This document shows positions 17,488 through 27,636 of a DNA stretch of 64,000 bases, piece by piece; the first letter of the stretch is position 1, and every line of letters starts with the position of its first letter. A program made the translations under genes and the position numbers. The DNA comes from JACKAL01 sp964400355 (lineage in GTDB: Bacteria > Bdellovibrionota > Bdellovibrionia > Bdellovibrionales > JAGQZY01): contig CAYNTO010000013.1 of NCBI GenBank assembly GCA_964400355.1, positions 10,390 through 74,389 on the forward strand. Direction: 5' to 3'. Below the pieces are notes generated by a model. It worked only from the letters and a program-made list of their open reading frames with translations. It made no database searches and was not told the origin of the DNA.

Positions 17488-17667
17488 CTCAAATCTGAGT
17501 GATAACATCAACTCGACTATCGTCTGCGTCGCGCCTACGCGGAACATTCTTCCTTCTCCGGAGGTCTGTCTTAGGTAAGGCTTTTTGATTTTCTGCTCCA
17601 CACGCTCACGTGTTGGCCTGATACTATCTATATATATACATCACATTGGACTTAGATCTAGGACATC

Positions 17668-18672
17668 ATGGTATCGGCGAATCTCATCATCATCCAACTT
17701 CTCCATGCGCAAACCAACCAAGCGGATTTTTTACGGCTGTGTTGGGAAAAACTCACTAAAAATCAAAAACGAGAAATTTTCCACTTTTTGTATCTTTCCA
17801 ATCAGCACAAAACATTCTTGAGTGCACTGCGCATGGAAATCAATGTTGAAGATCCAGTAATACCATGGACTCACTTGTTCGCAGTTCTCAACGCCGCCAA
17901 CAAACTCAATCCGGATGTGGTGAAAACATTTGTCAACTCCAGCACCTCCGGTAGCGAGATCGGTCGTTTCCGCATCAATCAACCGGATCTGATTGAACTG
18001 TGGAACAAACGAAAGCAGGAAGCCTCGGCACGCTACGAATCGCGCAAACGCGATCTCATAAAAGAATTGGACTTTGCGCGACGACAAGGTTTTAAAGATC
18101 AACGCCAACGAATTCTGGATGAACTGGAGAGTTTGTATCCTGGTGATGCGGAAGTGGAAGCAGCGTTTCAATCTGAGCGCGAACTTCATGCGCGAAGCAC
18201 TATTCACAAAGTGTTTCAAAAAAAATTGGCGCAAAACGACTGGTTCCCCACATCTAACGACATTGATCCGGCTGTTGCAAAAGAGCTTCTGCAGTTTTCA
18301 AAAAAATATTTGAAAAAGCACCCATCACTCACAATCGATATTGCCATTTTGTTTTACCAAATGGACATGTATGAAGAAGCACTACTTATTCTCGATAGCA
18401 GCAAAGAGAAAACATCCCATATCCTTTGGTACGCCCTTCAGATTTCAATCGATGGCAAGCAATACGCTCGAGCGCTATCCGTAATTGAACAATTACGCCA
18501 TCGACAACTCAATAACGACAACTCCTTTTCACTACTCTACCATCAAGCGCTCGCGCTCTTTGGGCTCGGCCAAAAATCTGAGGCCAAGCAGATCATCGCC
18601 AACATCGTAAAAATTCGACCAGATTATCGATCCGCAGACTCGTTGCTCATAGAGTGGGACAACGAAAAATGA
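17668..18672 (+). CDS. TPR-like protein encoded upstream of tamB
   Basis: Protein of 334 residues, apparently cytoplasmic. It is largely helical, with a basic helix at about 110-160 (NKRKQEASARYESRKRDL) and TPR-like repeats in the C-terminal 120 residues (YEEALLIL, YARALSVIEQ, GLGQKSEAKQII). The last codons overlap the tamB start (ATGA). This tight coupling to tamB-tamA suggests a role with the outer-membrane assembly pair. No functional family was recognised. Confidence 0.7.
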   Translation: MVSANLIIIQLLHAQTNQADFLRLCWEKLTKNQKREIFHFLYLSNQHKTFLSALRMEINVEDPVIPWTHLFAVLNAANKLNPDVVKTFVNSSTSGSEIGRFRINQPDLIELWNKRKQEASARYESRKRDLIKELDFARRQGFKDQRQRILDELESLYPGDAEVEAAFQSERELHARSTIHKVFQKKLAQNDWFPTSNDIDPAVAKELLQFSKKYLKKHPSLTIDIAILFYQMDMYEEALLILDSSKEKTSHILWYALQISIDGKQYARALSVIEQLRHRQLNNDNSFSLLYHQALALFGLGQKSEAKQIIANIVKIRPDYRSADSLLIEWDNEK

Positions 18673-21600
18673 AGAGACGCATTCTTGTTGCCGTCTTTTC
18701 GGTTCTTTTACTGGGATTGTTGTTTGCTATGTCCATGTCGTGGAATATTGCGAAGATCGACAACATCGTCCACTCCGAGTTGAAAAACCTCGAAAAGCAC
18801 GGAATACCGGTCGCAGCAACGGCCGGGAAGTCTTACTTTCGCATCTTACCTCTCGAACTCACTGTCGCCGATGTAAAAATCGATCCCCAAGGAGAATTGG
18901 CCTCGCAAGTGAAGCCTGTCGAAGTATCATCGATTACGGTAAGGCCTAGCATTTGGCACCTGGCGGTAGGTAAAATTCACATCTCAAAATTGATTGTTCG
19001 TCACGCCCAAGTCCATGTAACGATCAAAGAGCAAAAGAGCTCTGCGCCCCTGGATCTTGATATTTTTAAAATTCTCAAAACCATTCCAATTAGCAAGATC
19101 GAATTGGAAAATATTTCTGTAATGGCCAATACCCGTGTTGAATCTCAATCGGTTGTTGCGGAGCTCAAAGGTATCGATTCGACAATAATCAACGAGAGAG
19201 ATTTTTTAAACCTGAGCCTGCGCGTTCACGAAGTCTCCGCCACACTTGATAAAATTATTGTTTTGCAAAAGGGATTTTTTGAGACCAAGTTTATTGTTAC
19301 CAAGAACAATCTGGTGATCTCCGATTTCAAACTCAAAGAGCAATCCTCTTTTCTCGTGGCCGCGGGCACGTCTCAAATCAACTTAAAGAAAAAAACGTTC
19401 GGTAAAGGCAATATAAACATTCGCGCCGAAACAAGTAGCGAGAAGATCCGCTTTATTTACAAGCTCATCACCAAAAAAGAAAAAACGCCGCTCGATAGTA
19501 TCCATACGCTGTTTCGTGGTGATGTCCGTCTCGGACTCAATTCGAAACTCGAAAACACCGAGGCGCAGATCGAAGCTGCTCTGTTTAACTTCCAGTATGA
19601 TAAATTCCGGGTCGGGAACCTGTTAGCCAAAGCGAGCTACAATGGTAGCGAAAAGAAAATTAATATTCAGGAAGCGCGCCTCACCAACAATGGCGTAACT
19701 GCTCACACCAAGAGCACTGTTTTTCGCATCGATACGCTGAGCTTCGATCCCGTGGACGTCAACATTAAGATGTTTCGCCTAAAGGATTACATGCTCTACG
19801 CTCTTAACAATAAACTCACCTCAGATGTACATGCTTCTGGTGACTTTAATTGCGAAGGCGCTCTGGAAAACTTAAGAATCGTTTGCAAAGGGCAACTGGA
19901 TGCAGACTCTATTGCAGTTAACTCTGCAAGTAACCAACCCATTATTCATCTTCCCAGTGCGCACGGTAGCGGAGCACTCACTGTTACAGCCAAAGATGTT
20001 TCCTATACGGCCGAAATCGAAGCATTGAGCTCGATCGGCTCATCATCCGGGACAATCAGTTACGACAATGGATTCGATATTCAATTTGCATCTCCTAAAC
20101 TCAATGCCACAGAAATTAAACACCTGAGCAAATTAGAGATTGGTGGTTCAGCAAAAGTGAAGGGAAGCACAAAAGGAAATAGCAAGACGGCAACGTTCGA
20201 GTTGACAATGGATGCCGAAAATTTTGAACTCAACCGATTCAAACTCGGCAATCTTTCCAGCCAATTGCGTTACAAGAGCGGCTCTCTCTACTTCTCAAAA
20301 ATTCAAGGAGCTCTCGTCAGCTCCCGCTATCTGGGCGATTTAGACATCAATCTCTCCTCGGACACGATGAGCGGCAAGTTGCAATTCCCGTTTATCGACT
20401 TATCGGTGGTACAGGATTCGATTAAAAGTCACCTGGACATTCCAGTGCCACTCTCGGGCTCGGGTTCGGCAATTGTGAGCCTCAATAGCCCGCTCGATAT
20501 CAAGAAGCTAGCTCTTCAAGCCAAAGCCCGCCTCTATAACTGCAAGGTGGCAGACCAGCATATCGACAACATCGATTTGGATGTGATTTCCGAAAATGGC
20601 AAACTGCAACTGCGCTCCGCCACTCTCGAAGAAAAGAGCACAAGTCTTCGCGTAGGTGGCGACATCAACATACGATCAGAGGAATTTGATCTCAATTTTT
20701 CCAGTAAGAGGGCCCACACCGAAGACATCGTTTACACCTCATCTGTGCTCAAAAAAATCAAAGGGACGGTAAAAGTTGAAGGGACAATTACTAAAACATT
20801 TAAGGCTCCGGCCATTGCCATGGATTTTACATCCGACGAATTCTTCTATGCCAAGCAATCTCTTGCTCCGTTATCAGGCAAGCTCTTTTTCTCCCGGGAC
20901 AACATTTCGGCCGCCGTTAAAGGTGGAGAAAAGTTTCAGGTGTTGTTTGTCAATCACAGTAACTCGCCGACCTACCAGCTCGAAGGTTTCACCAATGCCT
21001 TTGATCTCTCACCGATAATTGCCACCACATTGGACTCCGATGCAGTCGATAGCTTTTACCTAACCAGCTCTACGAAGTTCAATTTGAAAATTCCTAAAAC
21101 CAATGTGGAAACAGCCAGTGGATATGCGCAGATCTCTGAACTCAACATATCCTCCAATAAAAACAACGTAGCCATTGAAACCCCGGTTTCCTTGTTTTTA
21201 ACAAACGGCAAACTCAACTTCTCTACTTTTGCCCTTAAGGGAAGCGGCGGCCAACTCACCTTTTCTTCGACGCCAAATAGCACGGTTCCCGTGGACATTC
21301 GCGTCTCCGGGGTGTTTAGCCTTTCGTTGCTCCATATTTTCGCACCATTTTTAGAAACCATTGAAGGTCAAACCACAATCAACCTCAAACTCAAATATGG
21401 TCGTGGCACCACAGAGATGGTCGGTTCCGCTTATGTCGATGACGGCTATATAAAGCTCGAACAAATCCAACACGCTGTAGAAAACATGAAAGCCGATGTG
21501 CTATTCAATCAAGATCGCATTGTCCTTAACGCAATCAACGCAAAGTTTGCATCCGGAACCTTAGTCGGCGATGGCGCACTCGCTTTTAAAGGCCCTAAGA

Positions 21601-22670
21601 ATATTCCGTTAAACTTGAACTTCTTTCTCGACAACGTCAACTTGAACATGCCCGCTCAAGTAAACACACAAGGAAACGCCTCTTTAAAGCTATCGGGCAG
21701 TTGGCTTCCATTTACACTTTCTGGTGAGTACCAGGTGTTCGATGGTGAGGTCACAAAAGAGCTGGGCGGCGGATCCGAATCATCTCTCGATAGTCCTTAC
21801 CATATTTTCTTACCGCAGACGCTACGGCAAAAAACCGCATCCCCACTGGCATTGGATTTGAACGTTGTTTTAAAAAATCCATTAAAAATTAAGAACAGTT
21901 TGATCGATGGAAAACTGGATGGTGCGCTTCACGTGGCAGGCTTTCCGGAAACGCCCTCATTAAAAGGGAAAATAGCTCTGAGCCGCAACTCGCTTCTCAA
22001 CTTTAAAGACGTGCAGTTTCGTGTTCGGGACTCGAGTATAGTATTTAACGGCGATGCACCTCCAAACCCTGACATCTACGTGACCGCCAACACCGACTAC
22101 AAGGGGTACTACATCGATATGCAGGTTTATGGCGCCGCTAGCAAACCCAAATTCAAACTCACCAGCCAGCCCAACCTGTCGGAGCAAGAGATAATTTCGT
22201 TACTGACTCTCGGCTACACCAATGATGTCAATTTACAGGCACAATCAGCGACACAGTCACCGACGCAAAACAACTTTGCCAGTTTTGCGAATTTTAATAA
22301 CAGCTCTACGCAATCAAACATCGAAGTCGGGACTGGACTCTTCTCGCAGAATCCTCTTGGAAAAGAATTCAAGGACCGCTTTGGTTTTGATGTGCAATTT
22401 TCTTCGAGTTTCGACACCGCAAACAGTGTCGCCACCCCAAAAGTATCCGTCGGTAAAAAACTCTCCGACAAAATGACAATCACAGGGAGCGCGCTCACTG
22501 GCAAAGATCGTCGTTACGATGCAAAACTCCGTTACGAACTCAATCGCGATCTGTACGGCACGGCGAGTATTACGACCCGGACACAAGACGACGCTGCCAT
22601 TCAAAACTTAGGAAACCAGAGGCCCGAGGTGATCGGCGTGGATCTGGAATACCGAAAGGAATTTAAGTGA
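18669..22670 (+). CDS. tamB: TamB-like translocation and assembly module protein (AsmA superfamily)
   Basis: Large periplasm-spanning protein of 1333 residues. An N-terminal membrane helix (about residues 5-27) is followed by a very long β-rich repeat region. The C-terminal DUF490/TamB domain is at about 1000-1330 (LSLLHIF-type hydrophobic groove; later LKGKIALSRNSLLNFKDVQF, SEQEIISLLTLGYT, then YDAKLRYELNRDLYGTASI). Members form a hydrophobic groove and are implicated in phospholipid transport and outer-membrane protein assembly with TamA. The start at 18669 overlaps the previous stop (ATGA); an upstream GTG in frame is less likely. Its stop overlaps the tamA-like gene's GTG (GTGA). Confidence 0.88.
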   Translation: MKRRILVAVFSVLLLGLLFAMSMSWNIAKIDNIVHSELKNLEKHGIPVAATAGKSYFRILPLELTVADVKIDPQGELASQVKPVEVSSITVRPSIWHLAVGKIHISKLIVRHAQVHVTIKEQKSSAPLDLDIFKILKTIPISKIELENISVMANTRVESQSVVAELKGIDSTIINERDFLNLSLRVHEVSATLDKIIVLQKGFFETKFIVTKNNLVISDFKLKEQSSFLVAAGTSQINLKKKTFGKGNINIRAETSSEKIRFIYKLITKKEKTPLDSIHTLFRGDVRLGLNSKLENTEAQIEAALFNFQYDKFRVGNLLAKASYNGSEKKINIQEARLTNNGVTAHTKSTVFRIDTLSFDPVDVNIKMFRLKDYMLYALNNKLTSDVHASGDFNCEGALENLRIVCKGQLDADSIAVNSASNQPIIHLPSAHGSGALTVTAKDVSYTAEIEALSSIGSSSGTISYDNGFDIQFASPKLNATEIKHLSKLEIGGSAKVKGSTKGNSKTATFELTMDAENFELNRFKLGNLSSQLRYKSGSLYFSKIQGALVSSRYLGDLDINLSSDTMSGKLQFPFIDLSVVQDSIKSHLDIPVPLSGSGSAIVSLNSPLDIKKLALQAKARLYNCKVADQHIDNIDLDVISENGKLQLRSATLEEKSTSLRVGGDINIRSEEFDLNFSSKRAHTEDIVYTSSVLKKIKGTVKVEGTITKTFKAPAIAMDFTSDEFFYAKQSLAPLSGKLFFSRDNISAAVKGGEKFQVLFVNHSNSPTYQLEGFTNAFDLSPIIATTLDSDAVDSFYLTSSTKFNLKIPKTNVETASGYAQISELNISSNKNNVAIETPVSLFLTNGKLNFSTFALKGSGGQLTFSSTPNSTVPVDIRVSGVFSLSLLHIFAPFLETIEGQTTINLKLKYGRGTTEMVGSAYVDDGYIKLEQIQHAVENMKADVLFNQDRIVLNAINAKFASGTLVGDGALAFKGPKNIPLNLNFFLDNVNLNMPAQVNTQGNASLKLSGSWLPFTLSGEYQVFDGEVTKELGGGSESSLDSPYHIFLPQTLRQKTASPLALDLNVVLKNPLKIKNSLIDGKLDGALHVAGFPETPSLKGKIALSRNSLLNFKDVQFRVRDSSIVFNGDAPPNPDIYVTANTDYKGYYIDMQVYGAASKPKFKLTSQPNLSEQEIISLLTLGYTNDVNLQAQSATQSPTQNNFASFANFNNSSTQSNIEVGTGLFSQNPLGKEFKDRFGFDVQFSSSFDTANSVATPKVSVGKKLSDKMTITGSALTGKDRRYDAKLRYELNRDLYGTASITTRTQDDAAIQNLGNQRPEVIGVDLEYRKEFK

Positions 22671-25477
22671 TATTTGCTTCACTTATTATGTTCCTTTTAA
22701 ATGCGCCGTCGTCTTGGGCTCAAGACCGCTACGCCGTTCACCCATCGAGCAGCGCTGTGGTAAAAAAAATTCTGGGTTCGTCCGCGGGCTCACTGAGCCA
22801 AGCGCAAGTGCATGAAGTGCTCAAGGGCCTGAGCGCCACCGACAAGATCCAGTCCGCCCGGGTGGAACTCAGCGGGGGAAAAATTCTTTTTGTAGTCGAA
22901 GAGCTTAAAAAACAGCAAAAATTGATTATTAGCGGTAACCAGGCTCTCACCGAATCGGAAATTGTCGCGGTCATAGGCGCTGACAAAACGCCACAACTCA
23001 CCTTGGATCTTGTGCAAAGCGCGCTACCCAGGCTGAAAGAACGTTACCAGGCGATTGGTTTACGCAATGTAGATATCCAATTGCGCGAAAACTCCGATAG
23101 CGAAGTCACCGAGTACTACATCGATGTGAACGAGGGACGATCCGCAACGCTTGAAGATGTAGTGGTCCTGTCCCAAGATCAGTCTTTAAATGCCAATATC
23201 CGTTATGCACTGTCTGGATATCGTGGGCGGCCCATTGATAAAACTGTAATGAAGGAAATCGAAAAAACAATTTCGGATCTCCTCATCTCAGACCGCATGT
23301 TGGGGGCAAAAATTTCGAAAATCGCACCCATCTACAATCAAGATCGCAGTTCCGCAAAAATCACGGTGACCATAGAAGCCGCCCTCTCTTACGAATTTAT
23401 ATTCGATGGAAACACATACTTTTCGGCAGGCAACATAATCAGCCATTTCGATTTAGAAAAAAACTATCTGAATTACATAAAAAACTCCAATCTTTTGATA
23501 AAAGACGTCGAAAGCATGTACCGCGACCACGGATTTGCCAATGCGAAAGTAGAAACAGAGAGTATCGTTTACGAGAAACAAAAAAAGACGGTGATTTTAT
23601 TCCGCATCCAAGAGGGAAAACAGCTTAAAATTAGAAATATTGTTGTCAGTGGAAAAATCACGCGTGCTCCCTCTCACTATGAACAAATGATCTACAATAA
23701 TCTCGGGGAGATGAATAATTCGTCACTTTTCGTTAAACACAATATGGATCGCGCCATCGAGAAAGTTGCAGTTACTCTCAAGGACGAGGGTTATCTCAAA
23801 GCCGAGGCCATGCCCATTAACTATAAAATTAACGATGATGCAACAGTCGACATTCTAGTTCAGATCAACGAAAATATGCTCACGCAAATCCGCAACATTC
23901 AGTTTGTAGGAATAAAACAGTTCACCTCCAACCAACTCCACGACGTGATCGATCTCAAACCCAACTCCACACTGAACCTGGTTAAAGTTTACGAGAGCTT
24001 TTCCAAGCTCCGCACTTTCTATCAGAAGAACGGATTCCTTGAATTCAAGATCACCACCTCACCAGAAAGCCTGATTCGCTATTTAGACAACTTTGAGTTT
24101 GCTGACCTCAAATACGAAATCGTTGAAGGCCCGCAAATTGTGATCAAAGATATACAAGTGCGCGGTAATACCTTTACAAAAGGTAAGGTTATCTTACGCG
24201 AGATCGATCTAAAACCCGGTATGGTACTCACCTCGGATGTTATCAACGATTCGATAATTTTTTTAGAGCGCACACAGCTCTTTGCACGTGCGCAGATTCA
24301 AACCAGCGATGCAGATACCGATGTTAGCGAACGAACGATTTTTGTGGATATCGTTGAAAAGAATCCTGGTTTGTTTTCGAGCGGTATCGGGATCTCGAAC
24401 GATCGCGACATCACCTTGCGCGGGAACGTGGGCGTGAGCTACAACAATATCCGCGGAAGTGGCCGTGGAGCCAGCGCGCGTGGAGATCTGCGCTACTCGC
24501 TGAATAATGATGTGCAGTATCCAGAGAACCGCGTTGTGCTTGGCTACTACGAACCTTTTCTATTTTTTAACAGGTTACGAGCGCGTATTAACTTGGTTCG
24601 CGAACAACTGATTATTTTCGCCGATCCTGATTCTTCAGATCTCACCGTGCAAACCAATAACGAATTCAGCTGGTACTTGGAAAAGCAATGGACCCGGCGT
24701 CTCAAGCTGCTATGGAATACCTATAGCTTGTCGAGCATCCGAACCTTCAATAAGAGCGACGGCGCCACGCGCGAGAGCATCGAGGTGGCAACCATAGGAC
24801 CCGGCTTCGAATGGGATCGCCGCGATGATACATTTGTGCCAGCTGATGGAACGTTCACCACCGCGCTAGCGGAATACTCCAACCCAGCCATGGGAAGCTC
24901 GGATGATGCCACTCGATATATCGACTTTGTTCGCTTAACCGCAGGCCATACGATCTACACACCTCTAACCGAGAACAAGCGTTGGGTGTTTGTGAACGAT
25001 TTTCGCTGGGGATTCCTAGACAACCTTAGTAATAAGGCCAATTCCGGAGTTCCCTTTAACAAATTGTTCTACATCGGTGGACGCTCTACTCTTCGTGGTT
25101 TTGATCTGCGCCGTGACGAGCGTGTGCCTTCTCTCACTGAAATTTGCGCCAAGACCGGCACTGCCTGTGAAGGTATCGATGACTTCTTTGTAAAAACGTC
25201 TTCCAACTACTATTTGGTGAAAACAGAACTACGCTTTCCTCTCCGCAAAGAATTGGGTGGATTGTTGTTTTATGATGGCGGCGCCGTATTTATTAAAGGA
25301 ATCGACATCAAAGATCGCTATCGCGATACTGCTGGCTTTGGGATTCGCTATGTAACTCCTATTGGAGCGCTTTCTGCGGAGCTCGGCTTTAAATTAGACC
25401 GTAAAACCGCAACTCCGGGAGTCTATTCCACTGACGAACGCCCGTTCGTCTTCCATATTTCAATTGGTTCGTATTAA
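22667..25477 (+). CDS. tamA: Omp85-family outer-membrane assembly protein (TamA/BamA-like)
   Basis: Protein of 936 residues with a signal peptide (ending SSWAQ), several POTRA domains over residues about 30-560, and a 16-stranded Omp85 barrel over the last 370. The barrel has the conserved loop 6 motif GGRSTLRGFDLRR and the final barrel strand ending FHISIGSY. E. coli TamA has 577 residues and three POTRAs, so this one is much longer and closer to BamA in size; the tamB neighbour favours a Tam role. The GTG start at 22667 is supported by AAAGGA 7 nt upstream and overlaps the tamB stop. Confidence 0.88.
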   Translation: MIFASLIMFLLNAPSSWAQDRYAVHPSSSAVVKKILGSSAGSLSQAQVHEVLKGLSATDKIQSARVELSGGKILFVVEELKKQQKLIISGNQALTESEIVAVIGADKTPQLTLDLVQSALPRLKERYQAIGLRNVDIQLRENSDSEVTEYYIDVNEGRSATLEDVVVLSQDQSLNANIRYALSGYRGRPIDKTVMKEIEKTISDLLISDRMLGAKISKIAPIYNQDRSSAKITVTIEAALSYEFIFDGNTYFSAGNIISHFDLEKNYLNYIKNSNLLIKDVESMYRDHGFANAKVETESIVYEKQKKTVILFRIQEGKQLKIRNIVVSGKITRAPSHYEQMIYNNLGEMNNSSLFVKHNMDRAIEKVAVTLKDEGYLKAEAMPINYKINDDATVDILVQINENMLTQIRNIQFVGIKQFTSNQLHDVIDLKPNSTLNLVKVYESFSKLRTFYQKNGFLEFKITTSPESLIRYLDNFEFADLKYEIVEGPQIVIKDIQVRGNTFTKGKVILREIDLKPGMVLTSDVINDSIIFLERTQLFARAQIQTSDADTDVSERTIFVDIVEKNPGLFSSGIGISNDRDITLRGNVGVSYNNIRGSGRGASARGDLRYSLNNDVQYPENRVVLGYYEPFLFFNRLRARINLVREQLIIFADPDSSDLTVQTNNEFSWYLEKQWTRRLKLLWNTYSLSSIRTFNKSDGATRESIEVATIGPGFEWDRRDDTFVPADGTFTTALAEYSNPAMGSSDDATRYIDFVRLTAGHTIYTPLTENKRWVFVNDFRWGFLDNLSNKANSGVPFNKLFYIGGRSTLRGFDLRRDERVPSLTEICAKTGTACEGIDDFFVKTSSNYYLVKTELRFPLRKELGGLLFYDGGAVFIKGIDIKDRYRDTAGFGIRYVTPIGALSAELGFKLDRKTATPGVYSTDERPFVFHISIGSY

Positions 25478-25486
25478 AAAGATCAG

Positions 25487-26329
25487 TTAGAACATATTTG
25501 GGTCAAATTTAAGTCCCATCCTAGTGCAAATGACCCGCACGATTTCCGTGGCCGTTTCTTCCAAGGCCCGCTCAGTGACATTGAACACAGGCCAACGTTT
25601 ATTTTGCCCGAAGATCTCTTTGGCGTAATCGATCTCATCATAAATTTTATCTAGCCTTGCATAATCACCACCAGGATCCTGGCCAAATTTCTCGAGGCGG
25701 TTGCGGCGAATGCGCTGCAAGGAATCCGGTTCGATGATAAGACCAACTATTTTACGCTGGTCCACCTTGAATAACTCCTCTGGCAAAGGCACGCCAATGA
25801 CCATGGGAATATTCACAACTTTCCAGCCCTTGTGACTTAGAAACAAACTCAAAGGCGTTTTGCTCGTGCGGCTTATGCCCACCAATATGATATCCGCTTT
25901 GTCTATATCGTTGAGCAGTTTGCCGTCGTCATGGCGAACCGTAAACTCGATCGCTTCCACACGGCGGTAGTACTTTTCGTCCACGGCATGCAATAGACCC
26001 ATTTGTTTTTCTGCCGGATTGTCGACGTGAAAAAAATCATCCAACTCGGTGAGTAGCGGACCCAATAGGTCCACCTGCTTTAAACCAAGACCGGTGGCCT
26101 TGTCGCGAACGACTTGGCGCAGCTGGGGAGTAACGAATGTATGAATGATAAAGGCTTTCTTCTCGTAGGCGTCTTCGATTGTGGATTCTAGCTGCTGCAC
26201 GGTTCTCAGATTCTTACCGCGCACGATATTGAAGTCATGGCCAGTATAGTGAACTAAGGCCGCTTTGGTCATGGTCATGGCCGTTTCGCCCGTCCCATCT
26301 GAGAGCACATAGATAAAAATCTTTTCCAT
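25487..26329 (-). CDS. ppsR: Pyruvate phosphate dikinase/PEP synthase regulatory protein (DUF299)
   Basis: Bifunctional serine/threonine kinase and pyrophosphorylase that switches PEP synthase or PPDK off and on by ADP-dependent phosphorylation. The 281 residues include FIYVLSDGTGETA at the N-terminus and the P-loop-like VGISRTSKTPLSLFL. ATG 26329 is set by homology and by AAGGA 5 nt upstream; the open frame extends 95 codons further upstream, where it is antisense-like shadow of the previous gene. It is the last gene of nrdR-nusB-unknown-ppsR. It is convergent with tamA, leaving only 9 bp between the stops. Confidence 0.93.
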   Translation of the reverse strand: MEKIFIYVLSDGTGETAMTMTKAALVHYTGHDFNIVRGKNLRTVQQLESTIEDAYEKKAFIIHTFVTPQLRQVVRDKATGLGLKQVDLLGPLLTELDDFFHVDNPAEKQMGLLHAVDEKYYRRVEAIEFTVRHDDGKLLNDIDKADIILVGISRTSKTPLSLFLSHKGWKVVNIPMVIGVPLPEELFKVDQRKIVGLIIEPDSLQRIRRNRLEKFGQDPGGDYARLDKIYDEIDYAKEIFGQNKRWPVFNVTERALEETATEIVRVICTRMGLKFDPNMF

Positions 26330-26337
26330 GGTCGTCC

Positions 26338-26673
26338 TTACTGTAAAAGTCGAAATTTTTCGCGGTCGATGCTCGCAATGTCTGAAAAGATGCGATTGGT
26401 GCTCGGGAATACTAACGTTGTGGGCTTGCCGAGGTCTTCCCACTTGGTGCGAATGGTTTGAGCCGAGACGTCTTTCGTACCATCTACAAACAAAACGTGG
26501 CGCGCTGGAAAGTCGTTCACGCTCATGTGTAAAACGATCGATGGCGAAGCTTTGAGATCCTGGAAGTATTTTGTAATCTGAAAACGAGACAAGTAGTTGA
26601 GATAGTGAAACCAACTATTTTTGGTGTCGGCATCCACAATCCACAGTTGATACTCGGAGCTCACCGGTTCCAC
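26338..26673 (-). CDS. Conserved-looking unknown protein between nusB and ppsR
   Basis: Protein of 111 residues, soluble, with no signal peptide or membrane helix. It contains an alternating α/β pattern (YQLWIVDADTKNSW, then ARHVLFVDGTKDVSA). GTG start at 26673 with GGGAG about 8 nt upstream, starting just after the nusB stop and ending 8 nt before the ppsR ATG. The operon position supports a real gene. No family was recognised. Confidence 0.7.
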   Translation of the reverse strand: MEPVSSEYQLWIVDADTKNSWFHYLNYLSRFQITKYFQDLKASPSIVLHMSVNDFPARHVLFVDGTKDVSAQTIRTKWEDLGKPTTLVFPSTNRIFSDIASIDREKFRLLQ

Positions 26674-26676
26674 AAA

Positions 26677-27099
26677 TTAGCTCTCCCGCCGAACTTCAGT
26701 GGTGTATACTTTATCCAAGATTCCATTAATAAAACCTGGCGCATCGAGCGAGCTGTATTTTTTCGCAAGCTCTATCGCTTCATCGATCGCTACGACAGGC
26801 GGAGTGGGTGTTCGCAAAAAAAGCATTTCCGCGATACCCATGCGCAAGATGTTGAGATCTACCAGCGACAATCGACTCACACTCCAATTATTCGCATATT
26901 TTTCAATCAGAGCGTCGAGCGCCGAAAGATTTGTAGCGACTGTGACAATCAATTCTTTAGAATGAATCACATCCTGGTTATCAATGGACAAATATTTTTG
27001 ATACAAATCAAAAAGCTCATCGAGGCTTTTTGTTTTTAGAAACTCTTTTTGGAAGAGGACTTGTAGAGCCAGTTCCCGAGATTGCCGCTTGTTCATCAT
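26677..27099 (-). CDS. nusB: Transcription antitermination factor NusB
   Basis: RNA-binding partner of NusE in rRNA antitermination. The 140 residues are all-helical, with the standard N-terminus KRQSRELALQVLFQKEF and the C-terminal VVAIDEAIELAKKYS...GFINGILDK signature. The start overlaps the nrdR stop (ATGA). NrdR-NusB adjacency is common in bacteria. Confidence 0.96.
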   Translation of the reverse strand: MMNKRQSRELALQVLFQKEFLKTKSLDELFDLYQKYLSIDNQDVIHSKELIVTVATNLSALDALIEKYANNWSVSRLSLVDLNILRMGIAEMLFLRTPTPPVVAIDEAIELAKKYSSLDAPGFINGILDKVYTTEVRRES

Positions 27100-27542
27100 T
27101 CGATATTTCCTAACTGGCTCACAAAATCATTTAAATCATTAAAACTTTGATGCACGCTCGCAAATCGCACAGACGCTACTTGATCCACTTCCATAAGTCC
27201 TGAGAGCACGCGTAAACCGATATCGCGCGATGAAACCTCATCGGCAAACGATTTTTCAGCCCAATCCACGACAGATCTAACAATCTCTGAAAGTTGCTCT
27301 TTTGTCACGGGACGCTTTACACAGGAGGCCTGAACACCCTTGAGAATTTTAGTCTTGGAAAACACCTCTCGGCGACCGTTTTTTTTGACCACCTTCGGCA
27401 GCGTCAAAATCAGCGATTCCTGGGTCGAAAAACGAAATTCACACTTCTCACACTCGCGGCGGCGGCGGGTGGTGAGGTTGTCATTCGAACTTCGCGTCTC
27501 GATGACTCTCAATTGCTGGGAACTGCATTTGGGGCATTTCAT
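27096..27542 (-). CDS. nrdR: Transcriptional repressor NrdR
   Basis: Nucleotide-sensing repressor of ribonucleotide reductase genes. The 148 residues have the zinc ribbon MKCPKC...CEKC (four cysteines) and the ATP-cone domain (VVKKNGRREVFSKTKI). The start at 27542 follows the conserved MKCPKC, although no clear ribosome-binding site precedes it. A TTG 16 codons upstream is the alternative. It is the first gene of the operon. Confidence 0.95.
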   Translation of the reverse strand: MKCPKCSSQQLRVIETRSSNDNLTTRRRRECEKCEFRFSTQESLILTLPKVVKKNGRREVFSKTKILKGVQASCVKRPVTKEQLSEIVRSVVDWAEKSFADEVSSRDIGLRVLSGLMEVDQVASVRFASVHQSFNDLNDFVSQLGNIE

Positions 27543-27636
27543 TTCGGGAGAAAAAATCTCATTAGAACAGCCTAAGGTCAAGGGTTTCAAACCCCGTTTT
27601 CTTGAACGTTTTTAAGTCCTTAATTACAATAGAGAG

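Noticed and set aside
17188..17601. Minus-strand frames opposite efp and its downstream palindrome
   Set aside because: Arg-rich low-complexity translation, overlapping efp, explained by the G+C-rich palindrome.
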